A stretch of 64,000 bases of DNA from Clitopilus passeckerianus. Lineage: Eukaryota; Basidiomycota; Agaricomycetes; Agaricales; Entolomataceae. Both the position numbers and the translations under genes were made by a program. The notes below the pieces were generated by a model. The model did not search any database, was not told where the DNA came from, and saw only the letters and a program-made list of their open reading frames with translations. Positions 21,865 to 35,300 of the stretch are shown piece by piece. The stretch covers positions 124,001 through 188,000 of the forward strand of contig CALYLX010000153.1 of NCBI GenBank assembly GCA_944990035.1, read 5' to 3'. Position 1 is the first letter of the stretch; each line of letters begins with the position of its first letter.

Positions 21865-22628
21865 GGTGAAAGGAAAGGTGATGCGATGATTGATGATCAC
21901 AGGAAAGTTACTGTGTATAGATAAAAAATTACCTAATGATCAAGAAAACGACTTAACCTTCTGATGGATTCGCACGAGACTTAAGCACCCATAAAGGGCA
22001 AATTGTGAGTTTATGGACCAATCAAAATTGGAGAAATACCAATTACAAACAGACATAAATATTGTAAAGTTTTGGAACTTTGGACGCTGGAAAGAACTCA
22101 ATGGAGTATCCACTCCATCCTCGTAACTTCGATCAAGTCCGTCCACCCACGTGACCGTGGAAAGTTTCACCAAATCAATCTTTCAACGCCTCCACAGCTC
22201 TCTCCAGCTTCGACCTAAACCCTCACCCCACTCCGGCTCTGGACCACCCTACCACAAACACCGACGCTAGGCTGGCCCGTTAGCCTCACAAGCGCAGCCT
22301 AAATGATGGCGGAAACCGCACTAGAAGACACACTCGGTGGTGACCTTTCGTAAGTGCTCCAAGCCGACGGCGTCAACGATTCTTTGAACTCATCCGTCGA
22401 CCCTTATAGTGAATCCTGAAGGACGTTGGGATGTAAAATTTCTTCCACGTCGTCATCATGCGTCATATTTCCCCAACAAATGAAAGCTATTCGGACCACA
22501 TAGCCAAAATCTCCAACATTTCGGTACGTAAAATTCTGTAATATCAAATTTCACGTATTTAAAGCCGTAGATTCTTACTGTGATTACACCACCAGCATTC
22601 CACACTCCTACACCATTGACAAACCATC
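21865..22628. other. intergenic region between divergent genes
   Basis: No gene is visible. It should hold the promoter of the Helitron-associated gene and, somewhere, the Helitron 5' end. I could not fix that end because no clear second copy of it is present in the window. Confidence 0.45.
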
Positions 22629-23749
22629 ATGACTAACGGGTCCGCTACTATTGTCGGCATTGTCTTCTGCACCGATCGTCGTTCAGCAACTCAAAACAAG
22701 AAATCTCGGACTTATGCGTATGACGCCGAGCTATTCCTTGGAATGGACGAAAAAGGTGATGCTCAGGCTGCAGTCGCCCTTATGCATCACTTCCTTCCGA
22801 TGAATCGCACAGATCCTTTCCCCGACGACCGCGCTTACTTCATTAGCGGGAAGATAGCTTCCATCCCACTCGACTTCGATGTCGGCGCTGGCTACTCGAC
22901 TGAACATTATGATATGCTGATCGAAGCCCAAACGGTACGGTACTATTCGCCTTCCCTAATAAAAACAATAACTCATATATTCTTTTATACAGATGTACCC
23001 TGTTGAATCGAAGATTCCCATCCCTCCCACTATCGTCATCGCCGGCGCAGTAAGTCGTCACCCACTTCCCTTAATCTTGCTCTAATAATCTCTCTTTAGG
23101 CTGGAGAGAAATTCGACAAAATCCACTTCAATTTCGATGTCATGCAATACACCCTTGGGGACATCCGCTTGGCGTCATTTGATGTTCAGGGCCAAACCGG
23201 AAACACTCGCTTCGACAAACTTAACGTTCACGCCAACTCCCACTGCGCGGTCACTGGCACTATCACAGGTGAAGCCACTGGTGGTGACGACAGCATCGGC
23301 AAGCGGATCCCAGTTGAGTTTTTCGACATTGGCTTTATCTCCGGTGAAGGTACATCCAGCACTTCACCTCGCAAAGGTATGTTCTTCTTCAATGATAGTA
23401 TAACACTCTTCTCATCTTGCGTAGGTAAACGTTCAAAGGCTTGGGGTAACTCATCCCCTCCCGCATCACCATCTAAACCTCCTGCCTCGGCTTCGGCTTC
23501 TTCATCCAAGTCTGCACCCAAACCGAAGAGCACGCCCAAGGGTAAAGGCAAGAGGCCCGCTGAACCTGAAACCATTGATTCTGTAAGCACCATGTTATCA
23601 CCAGGGCCAATAACACCACTAATTTGCTTCTTGGTCCAACTTAGGAGAATGAATCTTTGGAGCAACCAGCTACTAACCCTGGCAACGAAGTGGAGGAAAA
23701 GACGGAACCACCTGCGAAGAAGCGGAGGGCGGCAGCGGGAAAGAAGTAG
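22629..23749 (+). CDS. Helitron-linked protein, 300 aa, five exons; possible OB-fold ssDNA-binding protein (gene H)
   Basis: Exons 22629-22934, 22993-23049, 23100-23376, 23425-23582 and 23645-23749 give 903 bases in frame. The first 190 residues alternate short hydrophobic strands (TIVGIVFCTDRR, AYFISGKIASIPLDFD, HCAVTGTITGEATG, PVEFFDIGFISGEG), a pattern compatible with an OB fold. The last 100 are Ser/Pro/Lys-rich (SKPPASASASSSKSAPKPKS) and end in nuclear-signal-like PPAKKRRAAAGKK. It stops 66 bases before the Rep/helicase start on the same strand. Some Helitrons carry RPA-like single-strand-binding proteins, so that is the best guess. The fold is inferred only from pattern. Confidence 0.72.
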
Positions 23750-23815
23750 AACCAATTTTGTGCTCGAGTAATAACCCAGTCAGTATAATGTACCATTCCC
23801 CTACCTGAAATCCAT

Positions 23816-26800
23816 ATGCCTTTATCCTGTACTCGTGAAAGAGAACGTGGTCGTCGCCGCCGCCTTGAAGCTGCAACTACCACTGCCATTCCTCTACCAT
23901 CCCCTCAAGACAGGCAAACACAGGAGCAGCGTACTATTCAAGAACGACGCAGACAACATCATCACGACCAGCTGAATCGTCAACGTCCTTGGTGGGAAAC
24001 ATTCCACACCGCGATGGCCCGCTCAAGGTGGCAGCCGCCCCTCTGGAACCGCAACTGTCCACATTGCAGAGCCCTACTTCTCAGTGCTGAAGATAATAAT
24101 TTCTGCTGTAATGGCGGCACTCGCATTGCACCTCCACTTCAACCACTCCCTCCAGGAATCACTGGCCTTGCAGCCCAGCCCAATGCATCCAATCTTTCAC
24201 GAAAACTCAACAATCTATTCTGCTTTACGGCCATTGGCGTCTCGAAAGGATTTGAACATTTCAACACAGGCAGGTCCAGTGTAGCAATCACTGGCCGTAC
24301 CTACCACCGAATCTTCGACATCAGCGCACCTGACCACTCACTTCATTGGTTCCTCTACGATGAAATGGAACGTGAAAAAGAAGGCATCTCTCACAATGTG
24401 CCCGTTGAATGGATCCGTACGGTTAAAGTTGACCTCGATGAAGTAAACCCATATGTTCACGAGCTCTACAACTTCCCCAGCATGTGGGCTCCTGGACAGG
24501 AAAATCAGTCCGTACTCGAACTCTCAGATGGTTCCTCTGGAGGAGACTTCGCAGCTATTATGCATGCTCAAAACAGCACCTTAATGCGCCCTCGATCAAT
24601 CCTCATATGGTTTCAATCGGATGCCGACCCTACCTTTATCCCAGTTCATAGCAGACACTATGAACCCATGCAGTACCCGATCTTCTTTCCTGGTGGACAA
24701 CTGGGATGGGGAATGGTAGCGGATGACAACAGCTCATCCCTCCACCGAGCCACAGATCTCACCCAGCGAGAGTGGTACAAGAGTCGGTTGCTCACAGACG
24801 ATCATTTCCTCAAGTTTGGTCGGCTAGGATCGGAATACATTGTCGACATGTTCTCGCGGATGGAAGAAGAGCGTCTGCAATATATTCGACAAGGTAGACG
24901 CGAACAAGCAGAAAATGATGACGGCAACGACAACGACGCATCGGACGGCATTGACATTCACCTCCCTGTCGGTTTTGTGGGTTCCCAGAAGTGGGCATCG
25001 AATGAAACTGCAGACTGTCTCGCCCTTGCCCGTGAATACGGTCAGCCTTCGCTCTTCATCACGATGACTTGCAACACAGATTGGCCTGAAATTGCAAACC
25101 GGCTTTCCCCAGGGCAGTCAGCATACGATATTCCCTCCGTGGTGGTTCGCGCATTCAAATTTCGCTGTGCCCGCCTCATGAAGTTGCTTGAAACGAAGTT
25201 TGGGAACATCCTCTACATCATCAAAGTGATCGAGTTCCAGAAACGCGGTCTTCCTCACGCTCACATTGTTATGAAGGTATGTACGCCGTTTCCAACTTAA
25301 CCAGAATTAAAGTACTGAACAGCAACCCAGATGGAGAACGACGTACCTATTGCAAAAATTGACACGATAATCACTCAAGAGCTTCCGAAAGACAACCCAA
25401 CCCTGCGAAACAAAGTTAAGAAGTATATGACTCATGGGATGGATCATTTGACGAGGGAGAATAGTCGCTGCAACCGTGGAAACCACTGTATATATGGCTT
25501 TCCTCATCCAATTACACCATCTACTTGGGTTGACGATGAAGGAAGGGTGCATTTCAAGTGCCTGACAGAAGAAGAGTGCTGGATTGCGTCGCATATCCCC
25601 GAACTCATCCAAGAACTCGACTGCCATATCTTCGTCGACGTCTCCTTCACAGTTACTGTGTTCATGTATCTCTACAAGTACCTATTCAAAGGTCCTGATC
25701 ATGCTCAGTTCTCGATCGAATCCAGTGAAGACCAGCGACCAAATGTGGATGAAGCACGAGATCGTTCAGAAGGCCGATATGCATCAGCTCCCGAAGGTGT
25801 TTTCAGAATCTTTGGCTACAACACAACAACGAAATCCCCTGCTGTTAAGCGCCTCTATGTTCACCTACCTGGAGCTAATCTTGCTCAGTTTGGGAAAGAT
25901 GGCTCATCTGCTTCCAAACTCATTCGTTATTTCCACCGTCCACACGACCCCATCTTCAATGACATGTTATTTTTGGAGTATTACCAGAAAGTCTGCGTAT
26001 ACCCCTACCATGGCCGCGATCACCTCGCCAATGACGAATACCTTGAAGAACCAATATCAGGTGCCTCACGACAGAAAATCAGACTTCGCCGTAGCAACAG
26101 GCCAGTTGTTGGTCGAATAGACTACGTCAACCCCTCAGCCGGAGAACTCTTCTATCTTCGATGTCTTCTCATGGATCGACCAACCAGATCCTTCAAAGAA
26201 ATACGAACCATTGACGGTCAAGTCTATCCATCCTTCCAGGATGCTGCAGTCCAACTTGGTTTGTTCTCTACGATGGATGAAGAGGGTTTTGCTCTCGAGG
26301 AGGCTGTTACCATGTGCATGCCTCCTTCGCAACTCCGTTTCCTCTTTTCACGCATCATCCTCGAAGGCTATGCCGCCCATCCGCTCTGGGAACAATTTCA
26401 TGAACATTTGTCCCTTGATTACCTTGCTCGATCATCCTCTCAAGAGTGTGCTGATGATCGAGCACTCATTGATATTGAACACGCTATCGAGGACAGCGGT
26501 CGCGTGCTAACTGATTTTGGACTTCCAGAACCAAGTGAACGGTCACCTGAAGTGCTCACCGAGAAAGAAGCCTTTGACGGCCGACGACCCGAACTTCTGG
26601 AACGTGCTGAAAATATGATTTCATCCATGAACACAGAGCAACAAGAACTCTACTACGCGCTCTATAACCAAGCAAAAACAGCCTCTCGAACCACCTCCAA
26701 TGCCTTTTTCATTGAAGGTAGACCTGGCCGTGGCAAAACTTTTCTTGCGGATGCTCTCTGCTGCAAATTACGAAGCGAAAGCAAGATTGTGTTAGCCGTT

Positions 26801-28140
26801 GGAACAAGTGCCCTGGCAGCATCATTACACGAACGCGGCAGAACTGCGCACAACCTATTCAGGATACCAGTTAACGAGGTTGGGAAGATTTTCTGATTGA
26901 GTAATGTCAAGCCTTTAACCCAATAGAACAGGAGAATGCAAACATTGTATCGCTAATCAAGCCCCACACCTATCGAGCAGACCTTATCAATGCCGCCAGC
27001 ATGATTCTGTGGGAAGAATTGGCCAGTGCTAATAAATCTGCTGTTGAGTGTACAGACGAGATCTGCCAGGCTATCACTGGGTCGTCAAAACCATTCGGAG
27101 GGATTCCGTTCATCGGTTTGGGTGATTTCCGACAGGTAGCACCTGTTGTCCGAGGCCAAGGACCAACACCAGCATTACTTGCATCAATTAAATCATCCCA
27201 TCTCTGGCCGTCATTCGCTACCTCATCACTTCACCACCCCCATCGTTCTGCGGCCGATCCTGAATATACAAATTTAGTTGACGCCATCGGGGAAGACTAC
27301 CATCATACACAAGCAGACTTGAGTATCCTTGGTCGCTTGACATCTATTAATGATGCAATCGCCTTTCTGTTCCCCCCCGAAATCCTCAATGATCCTCCGC
27401 TCTGCCTCTCTCGAGCCTTACTCACCCCGAAGAACCGCTATGTCGATGAATTCAATGAAAAGATCCTGAAGAAATTGCCAGGGAATAAAAGTAAGATGAA
27501 CTACAATTATTGCTGATGCTACGAGAGAATGGTGGCTAACATCTATTTAGTGACGTACCTATCAACAAATTCCATCAAGGAAAAAGAGTCTACGCTTCTT
27601 GAGCCCACCGGTGCTGACGAAGTTTCAGCCGAAATGCTCTCCCAACTCACTTCCAATGGAGTTCCTCCTCATCGGTTAACACTCAAAGTAGGGGCTATCT
27701 GCGTCATTATGCCCCACATGAATGTCCGAAAGGGTTTGGTCAAGAATGCCCGTGTCATTATTGAAAGCCTCAGCCGCCGGGTTGTTTGCATTCGGATTAT
27801 CAACAATAACACGAGCCAACTGGGAGAGTCTGTCGCCATTCCCCGCATCAGATTTGAATTCACTCCACAGTGGACCAGTTGGACGGTAATACGTATTCAG
27901 TTTCCACTCCGACTTGCCTATGCAACAACTTATCACGGTTGCGTTGGTTTGACATTAGACCGCACCGTTATTGATCTTCGCACTGCAGTTTTCTCCCATG
28001 GTCAATTATATACAGCATTGTCCAGAGTACGTCATCGAGAAAACTCCCGTACATTGCTCCCTGACCGCCCAGGCATATCATATGATAACGAAGATACGTC
28101 CGAAGTATCTAATGTAGTATACAGGGACCTACTATTGTAA
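23816..28140 (+). CDS. Helitron Rep/helicase (HUH endonuclease plus Pif1-type helicase), 1385 aa, four exons
   Basis: Exons 23816-25276, 25331-26878, 26932-27490 and 27551-28140 total 4158 bases in frame. The Rep part has SLFITMTCNTDWPEI, the HUH motif KRGLPHAHIVMK and, after intron 1, the two-tyrosine motif YLYKYLFKG. The helicase has Walker A GRPGRGKT, a Walker B-like MILWEEL, GDFRQVAPVV and the C-terminal FSHGQLYTALSRVR. This enzyme nicks and unwinds DNA for rolling-circle-like transposition in the nucleus. One oddity is that the usual Gln-containing motif before TLDR reads TYHGCVGLTLDR, with the Gln replaced. Everything else looks intact. An N-terminal Cys-rich segment (CPHCRALL, NFCCNGG) precedes the Rep domain. 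Confidence 0.92.
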
Positions 28141-28186
28141 CTCGAAAATCGAATACCTGAGAAAATTGTGAATGTATTACAGAGGT

Positions 28187-28210
28187 GACGGCGTAGCCGC
28201 ATGTCTTGTA
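28187..28210 (+). repeat. Helitron 3' terminal hairpin
   Basis: GACGGCGTAGCCG followed by CATGTCTTGTA lies 47 bases after the helicase stop codon. CGGC pairs with GCCG around a three-base loop. The second copy (41702-41725) differs only in the loop (GAA). Confidence 0.65.
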
Positions 28211-29548
28211 CCCCTCAAAGAAGCCAGGGGCCGGTCGTGCAATCCCGCCTGGCGTTGTGGAGACTTTATAACATTGGGGTGATGTCAGGAAGAATCGTAG
28301 GGAGACAGAGCCTGGCGTGTGTCGGCAACATCCTTAAGCATTGACAACGACTGCCAATCGGTAATCTTCCGTGTAGGTATGTACAACTAGTCAGGCGAAC
28401 ATCAGTCAGCTGTCATTCCGGAACACCGGGACAAGAAAGCGAACCTATGACCAACACATCGACCTTCAGCGGTTACTGAGGTCTGGACCCGAAACCGACA
28501 TTGGTCTGTATATGTTGAGGACGGATGCGCCGTTTGAGAACTTGAGGGAACAAGATAGATAAAGGGCAAAGATCGTTAGTAAGGGGCTCAAGAAGAGGTT
28601 TGAAGCGAGATATGCGTAAGGTCTGGACAGCGGATGTTTGGAGCCAGGGTAATGAACGACGGGGAGAAATAGGGCAGGTAGAGGAACGAGAGTAGTTGGG
28701 TCGCGAAGAATGTAAGGTGAATACAGAGGAGTGAAAGTGGATTGGAGGAGAGGAGGGCGTGAAGGATGGACGTCGATGGATTATAACGAAGGAAAGGAAA
28801 AGGGTGGATGCAGGCTACTCACCACCTTGTCTCCATCCCATCATCGTCAGCTATGGCTGGGGTGACGGTTATTTGAGACTGGGTTTGCAACCTGAAGGAA
28901 AGTGATCTGGTGGAGGGAGAAAAGGGATGTCAGTAGGTAGATCCCGGCAAAGTCAAAAGAGGAGGCAGCTCCTGTCTACGGAAAAGAGGCGAAAGGCCGT
29001 GATAGGGACAAAGTAGCAGTAGTGTAGGGTGTCAAAATGATACTTACAGGTAATCCCTATCCCATATCATCTGGTTCCTGGCCGCCCCAAGCTCCGTAGA
29101 CCTCGATGTTGGCGCCAGATGCGCCATGAGCCTACAGAGGGCAAATGAACTAGGTTAGCGGCTTATCCGAGCAGAAAACACATTAAACGTGCCTACCTTC
29201 ATTCGAGGGAAATATGGGAGTCTCCTGCCCCGTAGCGACCAAGCTCATGGCAAGATTTTACCCGAAGTAGCAAACGGCTGGAGGTTGGGTTACTGAGGAA
29301 GATATCATCAAGCCAAGCGGCGATTCAAGCACACATCCTCTGTTTCTTCCAAACGCCGATGCACAACAAAGCATCAACTGCCGTTGTCGAATCAGTAACA
29401 AGAGCGTGTGCTTGACTCATGAAATGTATTGTTAAATTTCACAGACAACATATATAGAGTCGGAAAGCAAGGGATATACTGAGAGGACAAAAAAATGTAA
29501 GCGAAAAACGGGATCCCCGTCTCGCAAAGAACGTGCTATGTACGTCAT
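28211..29548. other. intergenic region, no gene seen
   Basis: Lies between the Helitron end and the 3' end of the first NLR g­ene. I see G/A-rich stretches around 28560-28800 but no supported coding sequence or RNA gene. Confidence 0.45.
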
Positions 29549-32399
29549 CTAGACAAAACTTAATGCACTCACAGCCTCCCGCTCTGACATGGCTTGGAGC
29601 TTTGAGAGCACCTGTTCGAGGTCGCTTATTACCAAAAGTGCTGCTGTATGGTTGGAACACTTCTCAAAAAGCCTCATGGACTCTCGAAGGCAAGAATAGG
29701 CTTGACCAAGACGTCCGCCATCGACATGAGCCAAACCAATGTAGCACTTGGCCAAGGCTTTGCCATGGGTATATTTGATCTCTGTGCTGATTCTGTACGC
29801 CTCCTCTGAAGCCTCTGCTGCCAGCTCCAGCTTTCCCTGCCTCCGGTACGCCAATCCCAGGGTATTGAGAGCATTTGCTTTCCCCACTTGAGAACCTTCT
29901 GAGCAATAAAGCTCAATTGCTAGCTTCGCATAACTTTCAGCCTCGGAGAAATTATCCATGTCGTTGGAAAGCTGGGCCAGGGAGTTCAAGGTGTTTGCTG
30001 CACCAACCAAGTGTCCCTGTTCCCGGTAGAGGGTCAAAGCATAATGGATAGCTTCCTCTGCGTCGCCAAACCGTCCGAGCTCTCTATAAGCCGTGCCAAG
30101 CTCCATCATGTCCCAAGCCTCCCCATGCCTGTGCCCGGCTTCTTTGTGAATATAAAATGCCTCCCATAGTAAGTCTATGGCTTCTTCATTCACATCTAGA
30201 CGCCTCAGCGTGTAAGCGAGCGACTGAAGACACTTCGCCCTGGCCCTGGAACCCTCAGGTTGTGCGTTGGTGGCTTTGTAGATGATATCCGTTGTTGGAA
30301 GGCCAAGATAAATCATCCATCGCGTATAAGTGGAGCAAGCATACGCAAGAGAGTCGGTGATGTAGGGGAGGTCAAGCGCAAAGTTGAGGATACTGGTGAT
30401 GTTGGTGAGCTCGTTGGTGAACCAGGCGTATTCCGAGCTTGAGGTTAAGTTGGTGGTTCCACGCTGGCGAGATATATACAGATCGATAAGCCTTCGAATG
30501 GACGGAAGGTCTAGCGGAAGGTGCTGCATGCAGAACCTTCTCACGGGAGACAGGAGTTGGTATCGGGGAGGTGAGGTGGTTTTATCGAGTGAGCAGAGTG
30601 CAGTGTTACACAACGCTCTGATGCAATTGTATATATTGATGGAGGGCGACAGAAGGCTTTGATATTCATCCAACCAGGCCCCTTCGGACGAGAGCCCACC
30701 GGGAAGGACGGAAATTGCGGCCAATACCGCCCTGGAATCGTCGCTCACCCGTGGACCATACACGGAGAGCCAAAGCGACACGTCAAGCTGGTACTGACGG
30801 TCATCTACATCCATGCCAATTGCACGTGTGCTCTCCTGACTCCATCGATGCCAGAGCGACTGCGGGGTCTCTGATCCATCCCGCAACAAATTTCCAACCA
30901 GAGTTACAGCGAGCGGGACTCCAGCTACAGCTTCAAGGAGCTTCTGTAGAACGTCTGAATCATTATCTCCAAGTGCACCTTGCACGATTTTGCGAACAAG
31001 TCCATCCGACGCAGTCTGTGTCAATGGCGGTAACGGGCCCACCCGGACCCATGCTATATTACCAGGCTCCTGGATACCTCGAAGCGTGGCAATGATCGCG
31101 AGCGAAGGCAGCAAGGCTAACTGTCCGATGAAATCGTCTGCATCTCGACGGTTCTTTGGGACCTCCCAAAATGTCTCGAAATTATCCACACAGATGACCG
31201 TCTTCTCTTGTTCCAAGTAATGCTTGACCTGCTCGAGAACCTGAGCATTCGACTTTCGAGATTCGGTGGAAATATTAAAGGTATTTGCGAGGGAATTATA
31301 GACAAGTTCCGAGGTGGAAAGACCTTCAAAGGAGATAAACAGCCGACGGGGGTAGGCTTTGATAACTCTGGGATCTCGCAGGGCGCAGCAGGCAAGCGTC
31401 GTTTTCCCAATGCCGCCCATTCCGAGCACTGCGACTCTTGCATTGGTGGATGATAGAAGACTAATAACGATCGTCTCCCTTTGGTCATCACGCTCTAGGA
31501 CACAGACCGGTCCAGGGGGTAGCAGTGCCGCGGGACCGATAAACGGTGTTCTACACAGAAAGAGCCACGTTGGAGTCAGCACAGGGTAGGTCAGCCCGAT
31601 GATGAGACGTTCTCATACCCTCCTGCAATCTGAGGGAGCTGGCGTTGCTTATTCATTTCGCTCAAGATTTGCGTGATTCCAATCTGTTCGAGCCAGTGTT
31701 AACCCCTGGGGGTTTCGAGGACAAAAAAACACACTGAATCAACATTCCTCCCAAAGCTTTCAATCTTTCGGTCAAGTTCAGTAAGTTCTTCCAGGCCTCG
31801 ATTGAAGAGCCGATCCAGGAAGCTCCGTCTTTTCATTGTTTGTAAGATGCGATGTACTTCTTCCAATAAGCTACATGGAGTGATCAGAAAAGGTTAGCAA
31901 TCGAGATGAAAACGAGTACGTACCCATGATACGCCTCTAGCTGTTCGAAAAGTGGTTTCAGTCTGCCTTCCGCCCTATGACCGCTCAACATTGCCCATTG
32001 CTCGAACACAATCTTTCCGTTCCGAAGGACCTTCTCTAAGAGTGTGTTACACCGTCTCGAATGCGCCTGAAGCTCCTATGTGCATAAATGTATGTTGAGA
32101 TCATCGATCGCTGGTACCGCCATAAACGGACACACCTGACGGATTTGAAGTAGCTGGGACACGATTCCAGCAATTCCCTCGACATATGGAAGCTTCCCTG
32201 CCGTCCTCGTTACATCAGTTAATATATTGGTCATCGTGATTGCCAGAGAGGCTGCATCGTCCTCGATCGGCTGGCGAGCAACAGCAAATTCGGGCTGAAA
32301 GTTGGCGACAGCAGCTACCTGGGTCAATGGAGATCCATGGATGGTCGTCGTTAACAGCAGCTGGCGGATTTGGTTGCCCATTGTCTTCGTTAGGGTCAT
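29549..32399 (-). CDS. NLR1: helical domain, NB-ARC, TPR protein, 872 aa
   Basis: Exons 32399-32136, 32075-31924, 31870-31735, 31683-31619 and 31550-29549 total 2619 bases in frame. Residues 1-200 are a helical module with the signature KLPYVEGIAGIVSQLLQIRQ and ELQAHSRRCNTLLEKVLRNG, resembling HeLo/MLKL-type four-helix bundles. The NB-ARC domain has P-loop GMGGIGKT (about 249-256), Walker B VICVDNFETFWE, sensor TLRG and AGVPLAVTLVGNLLRD. The C-terminal 250 residues hold about five TPRs (AKCLQSLAYTLRRLDVNEEA onward). STAND proteins of this build act as ligand-triggered switches for cell death or defence in fungi. The role here is inferred. An upstream in-frame ATG exists, but 32399 matches the paralogues best. 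Confidence 0.88.
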
Positions 32400-35300
32400 G
32401 GTGGATAAAGATGAGGTGACGGGGAACGTGGCCTTGCGTCTCATTCCAGCAAATTGACAACGCGAATGCATGCTTGCATCCCATGACCGGGAAGGGGCGC
32501 TCCGGTAGTGCACGATGGACCCACACAAAATGCCAGTGGACCTACATAGAATTGATCCCGCTTGGTAGATTACAGGCACGAACAGGTAAATTGTTCGAAG
32601 CGGTTCTTCATAGAATCAGGATCTCTATCTGACGAAACCCTTGAGGAAATGATTGATACCAGATAGTAAATGATATGGTTGTCAAGAAGCTTGCATCCTT
32701 AGTCCTACGACCTCCGTGCCCGCGGTCTTTCTCAAATTGGTATTCTCCTTTGAATCCTTCCTTGGTTGCTCGCCTCTTGTCCCCTGGGCTCGCGCCTCCA
32801 ACGATCCCCATTCGAAGGTTGATGTCTCAGCAGCGAGTGGACTCTTATTTGATATGGTCGACGAGCTTACGACGTAGGTATCGTGCTCCTAGTCTTGTTC
32901 TGAAAATAAGGAAAGTGAGCTCGTACGTCAAATGAAGCGAGGCGTGAAGAATAAGTTGAAAGTAGACGAAGCAACAAGTTCTCGTACGACCTGATGTGGG
33001 AGAGAATGAAAAGCCGCAATTTGGAGATCGACACGGCCCGCTTACAGTATAAGAAGCGGTGTAGACGAACGCTCGTGCTAAGCGTATTTGGATTCTGAAC
33101 CTCTAGTACAACGCTGACCACTGTACCCACTCCCACCTCACCTCCGATTCTGCTTTGCCGTAGACGATACTAAGCATCTCGAGAGGGGACCGTGTTTCAT
33201 GGCGACACTCGGCAGACAAGGCGGTCGCCAGACCTTGGTCAAAAGCTAGTGGGTGGTCGACGGGTATCAAAACGACGAAATCCTGGTGAAAGGGAACTTA
33301 GGGTGGGGAACTGCCAAGTTTTCATTGCGGGCAGGTTGTCGGGCTTGACAACTCCGAATTGTATATTCATAATCTGTGGAAGCCAGGCAAGTATGTCAGT
33401 AGGCGGCTCTAGAGAAAGTCGGAAGCAGGAGAGATGAATAGTGAGAATCATCTGGATATGACACGTGCATAGAGTAGAAGAAATGATGCATCGTCGACCA
33501 TCGGACGTAGTACAACGGGGTGGGAGGTAGTGAAGCTGGGGAAAGTATCGACTCACGATGATTGTTGGCCTAAGCATACAGTAACTTAACGTGGATGGCG
33601 GTGTATGCGGTAAGGTAGGGCGTATTAGGGCGCACTGATGAAAGGAGAGGCAAGTGAGTGAGTTGCAGGGAAAATCTCCATAAGAAAGACACACAACAAA
33701 TACTCTCGGTCTCCCGTCAGGAGACCGATATCATGAAGATATCGATACTATAGGCGATGAAATATTGAGCCAGATGTCAGACCAGAACGAAAATACGGAC
33801 CTGTTGTTAAGAGTAGAGTGCCCGCCGTACTTGGCAAGTCCTCGCACTCCATATTCTGGCTAATCTTCGTTTTGGGAGGACCAGCACGTCGCCTGAGAGG
33901 GGTTTCTTGCGTAGCTGAGAGCCTTGACTCAGGGGCGAGCGCTGGTGCTTGTCCTTCGGTGATTCCAAGTCAACACTGTTGAAAGAAGAAGGACGTCATG
34001 AGGGCTACAATAGAAGAGCGAAGGCATCGCGAGACGCGAAGAAATCGAGCGGAAATGGTGATGAAAGGCGGAGGAAGTGTGTATCAAGCAAGAGATTTGA
34101 GGGAAGAAAGGAGCGGCTGGCTTGAAACTCAGCGAAAGCGGGCGAAATTTGAAAAGCCTATGGAATGTACGACGGGTGATAGAGCAAGAAGACAGTAGAG
34201 CCACGATTGAAAAACACAGTAGACTTGAAGTTGATGGGATATGGTGGCAGAGCAAGAAGCAAACGACGGCTACTTATGATATCCGCCAGGGTCAGCAACC
34301 TGCCTTCGCCTCGTTTAGACTGTGTTCATCGGACTACCTTTTTCCTTTGCCTGCATCTTCCAGGTTGTTGGCCTGAGGATAGTCGTCGGAGCCCTGGTGG
34401 AGACGGGACCAGTCAACGATCTTGCGCCAGACAGAAACCATTTGCCATGTTCCATTTTTCTGATGAAAACGGACATACCTGTGGCCTATAGCATTTATCT
34501 TCTTTTTATGTCTGGGTGAGTCAAGAATATGGGCAGCATCGAGGTGTTTGCGAAGCATCACACAGGTGTTGGGCAAGAACGAAGGGGCATTCGACTTGGA
34601 CTCGGAATGATGATCGTCCTCGGTATTTGCTTCCAAAGCTCATGCATAACAACGCGTGTCAACTCCGACAATTTGGGTACGCGTTATTTGGCATTGCCGT
34701 TAGCAAGCATCAGTCGCAAAGAAGGCATCAACAAACGCATCGAACTCAGCTCACCTGTTCCGTTGCCGTCCCTCTCAGCGAGCAGACAATCTTTGGTGGT
34801 GGTGTCACTGGGTTTTCACCAAAAAGAATCTTGATAATGCTGTAACAAGGAAGCATAAAGGTACTGTGCTTCTCTGCCTGCTGAAAGCGTCAGAACACTA
34901 ATTAGCCCTATTCGTCATTAGGTTCTCAGACTCCTCAACAAACCGGGGCGATCGTCCGTACGGTCTCCGAGCATCCAGCTCCAATCTGCAGCAACGACTT
35001 ACCTACCGCTTAAACTCCTCAACCCTTGTATCCGCCCCCGAAAATACGCAGCTTCGCCCAGGATTGAACTTGGAAACTGTCATGCAAACAACAGGCTGCT
35101 GGGAGTCCTACGCCGAGACCAGGCTGTTTAGCCGCACCTGGGCGGCCTAAAATACCTCAGCGGCAGAGGGGAGACCGAGCCGTCATGGGCCCTACTGTAA
35201 GGTATGCAAATTTCCCTACCCCAACTTGAGCTAGGTCTCATTTCTTTACTCCAGGCTAGCCTCCCTTTGGCCTACCAACGGCGCCAGATATCTCGTGTTT

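Larger units (their letters stand above)
22629..28210 (+). mobile_element. autonomous Helitron (minimum extent)
   Basis: The unit contains a Lys-rich accessory gene and an intact Rep/helicase gene on the same strand. It ends at a short hairpin, CGGC-GTA-GCCG, followed by CATGTCTTG (28187-28210). The same 24 bases, with one loop change, recur at 41702-41725 with unrelated flanks, which supports their being the Helitron 3' end. The 5' end is not defined and lies somewhere before 22629. Confidence 0.7.

Noticed and set aside
35030..35110. tRNA-like T-arm on the minus strand (AGTTCAATCCTGG)
   Set aside because: The T stem has a mismatch, and no matching acceptor, D arm or anticodon arm could be placed around it.
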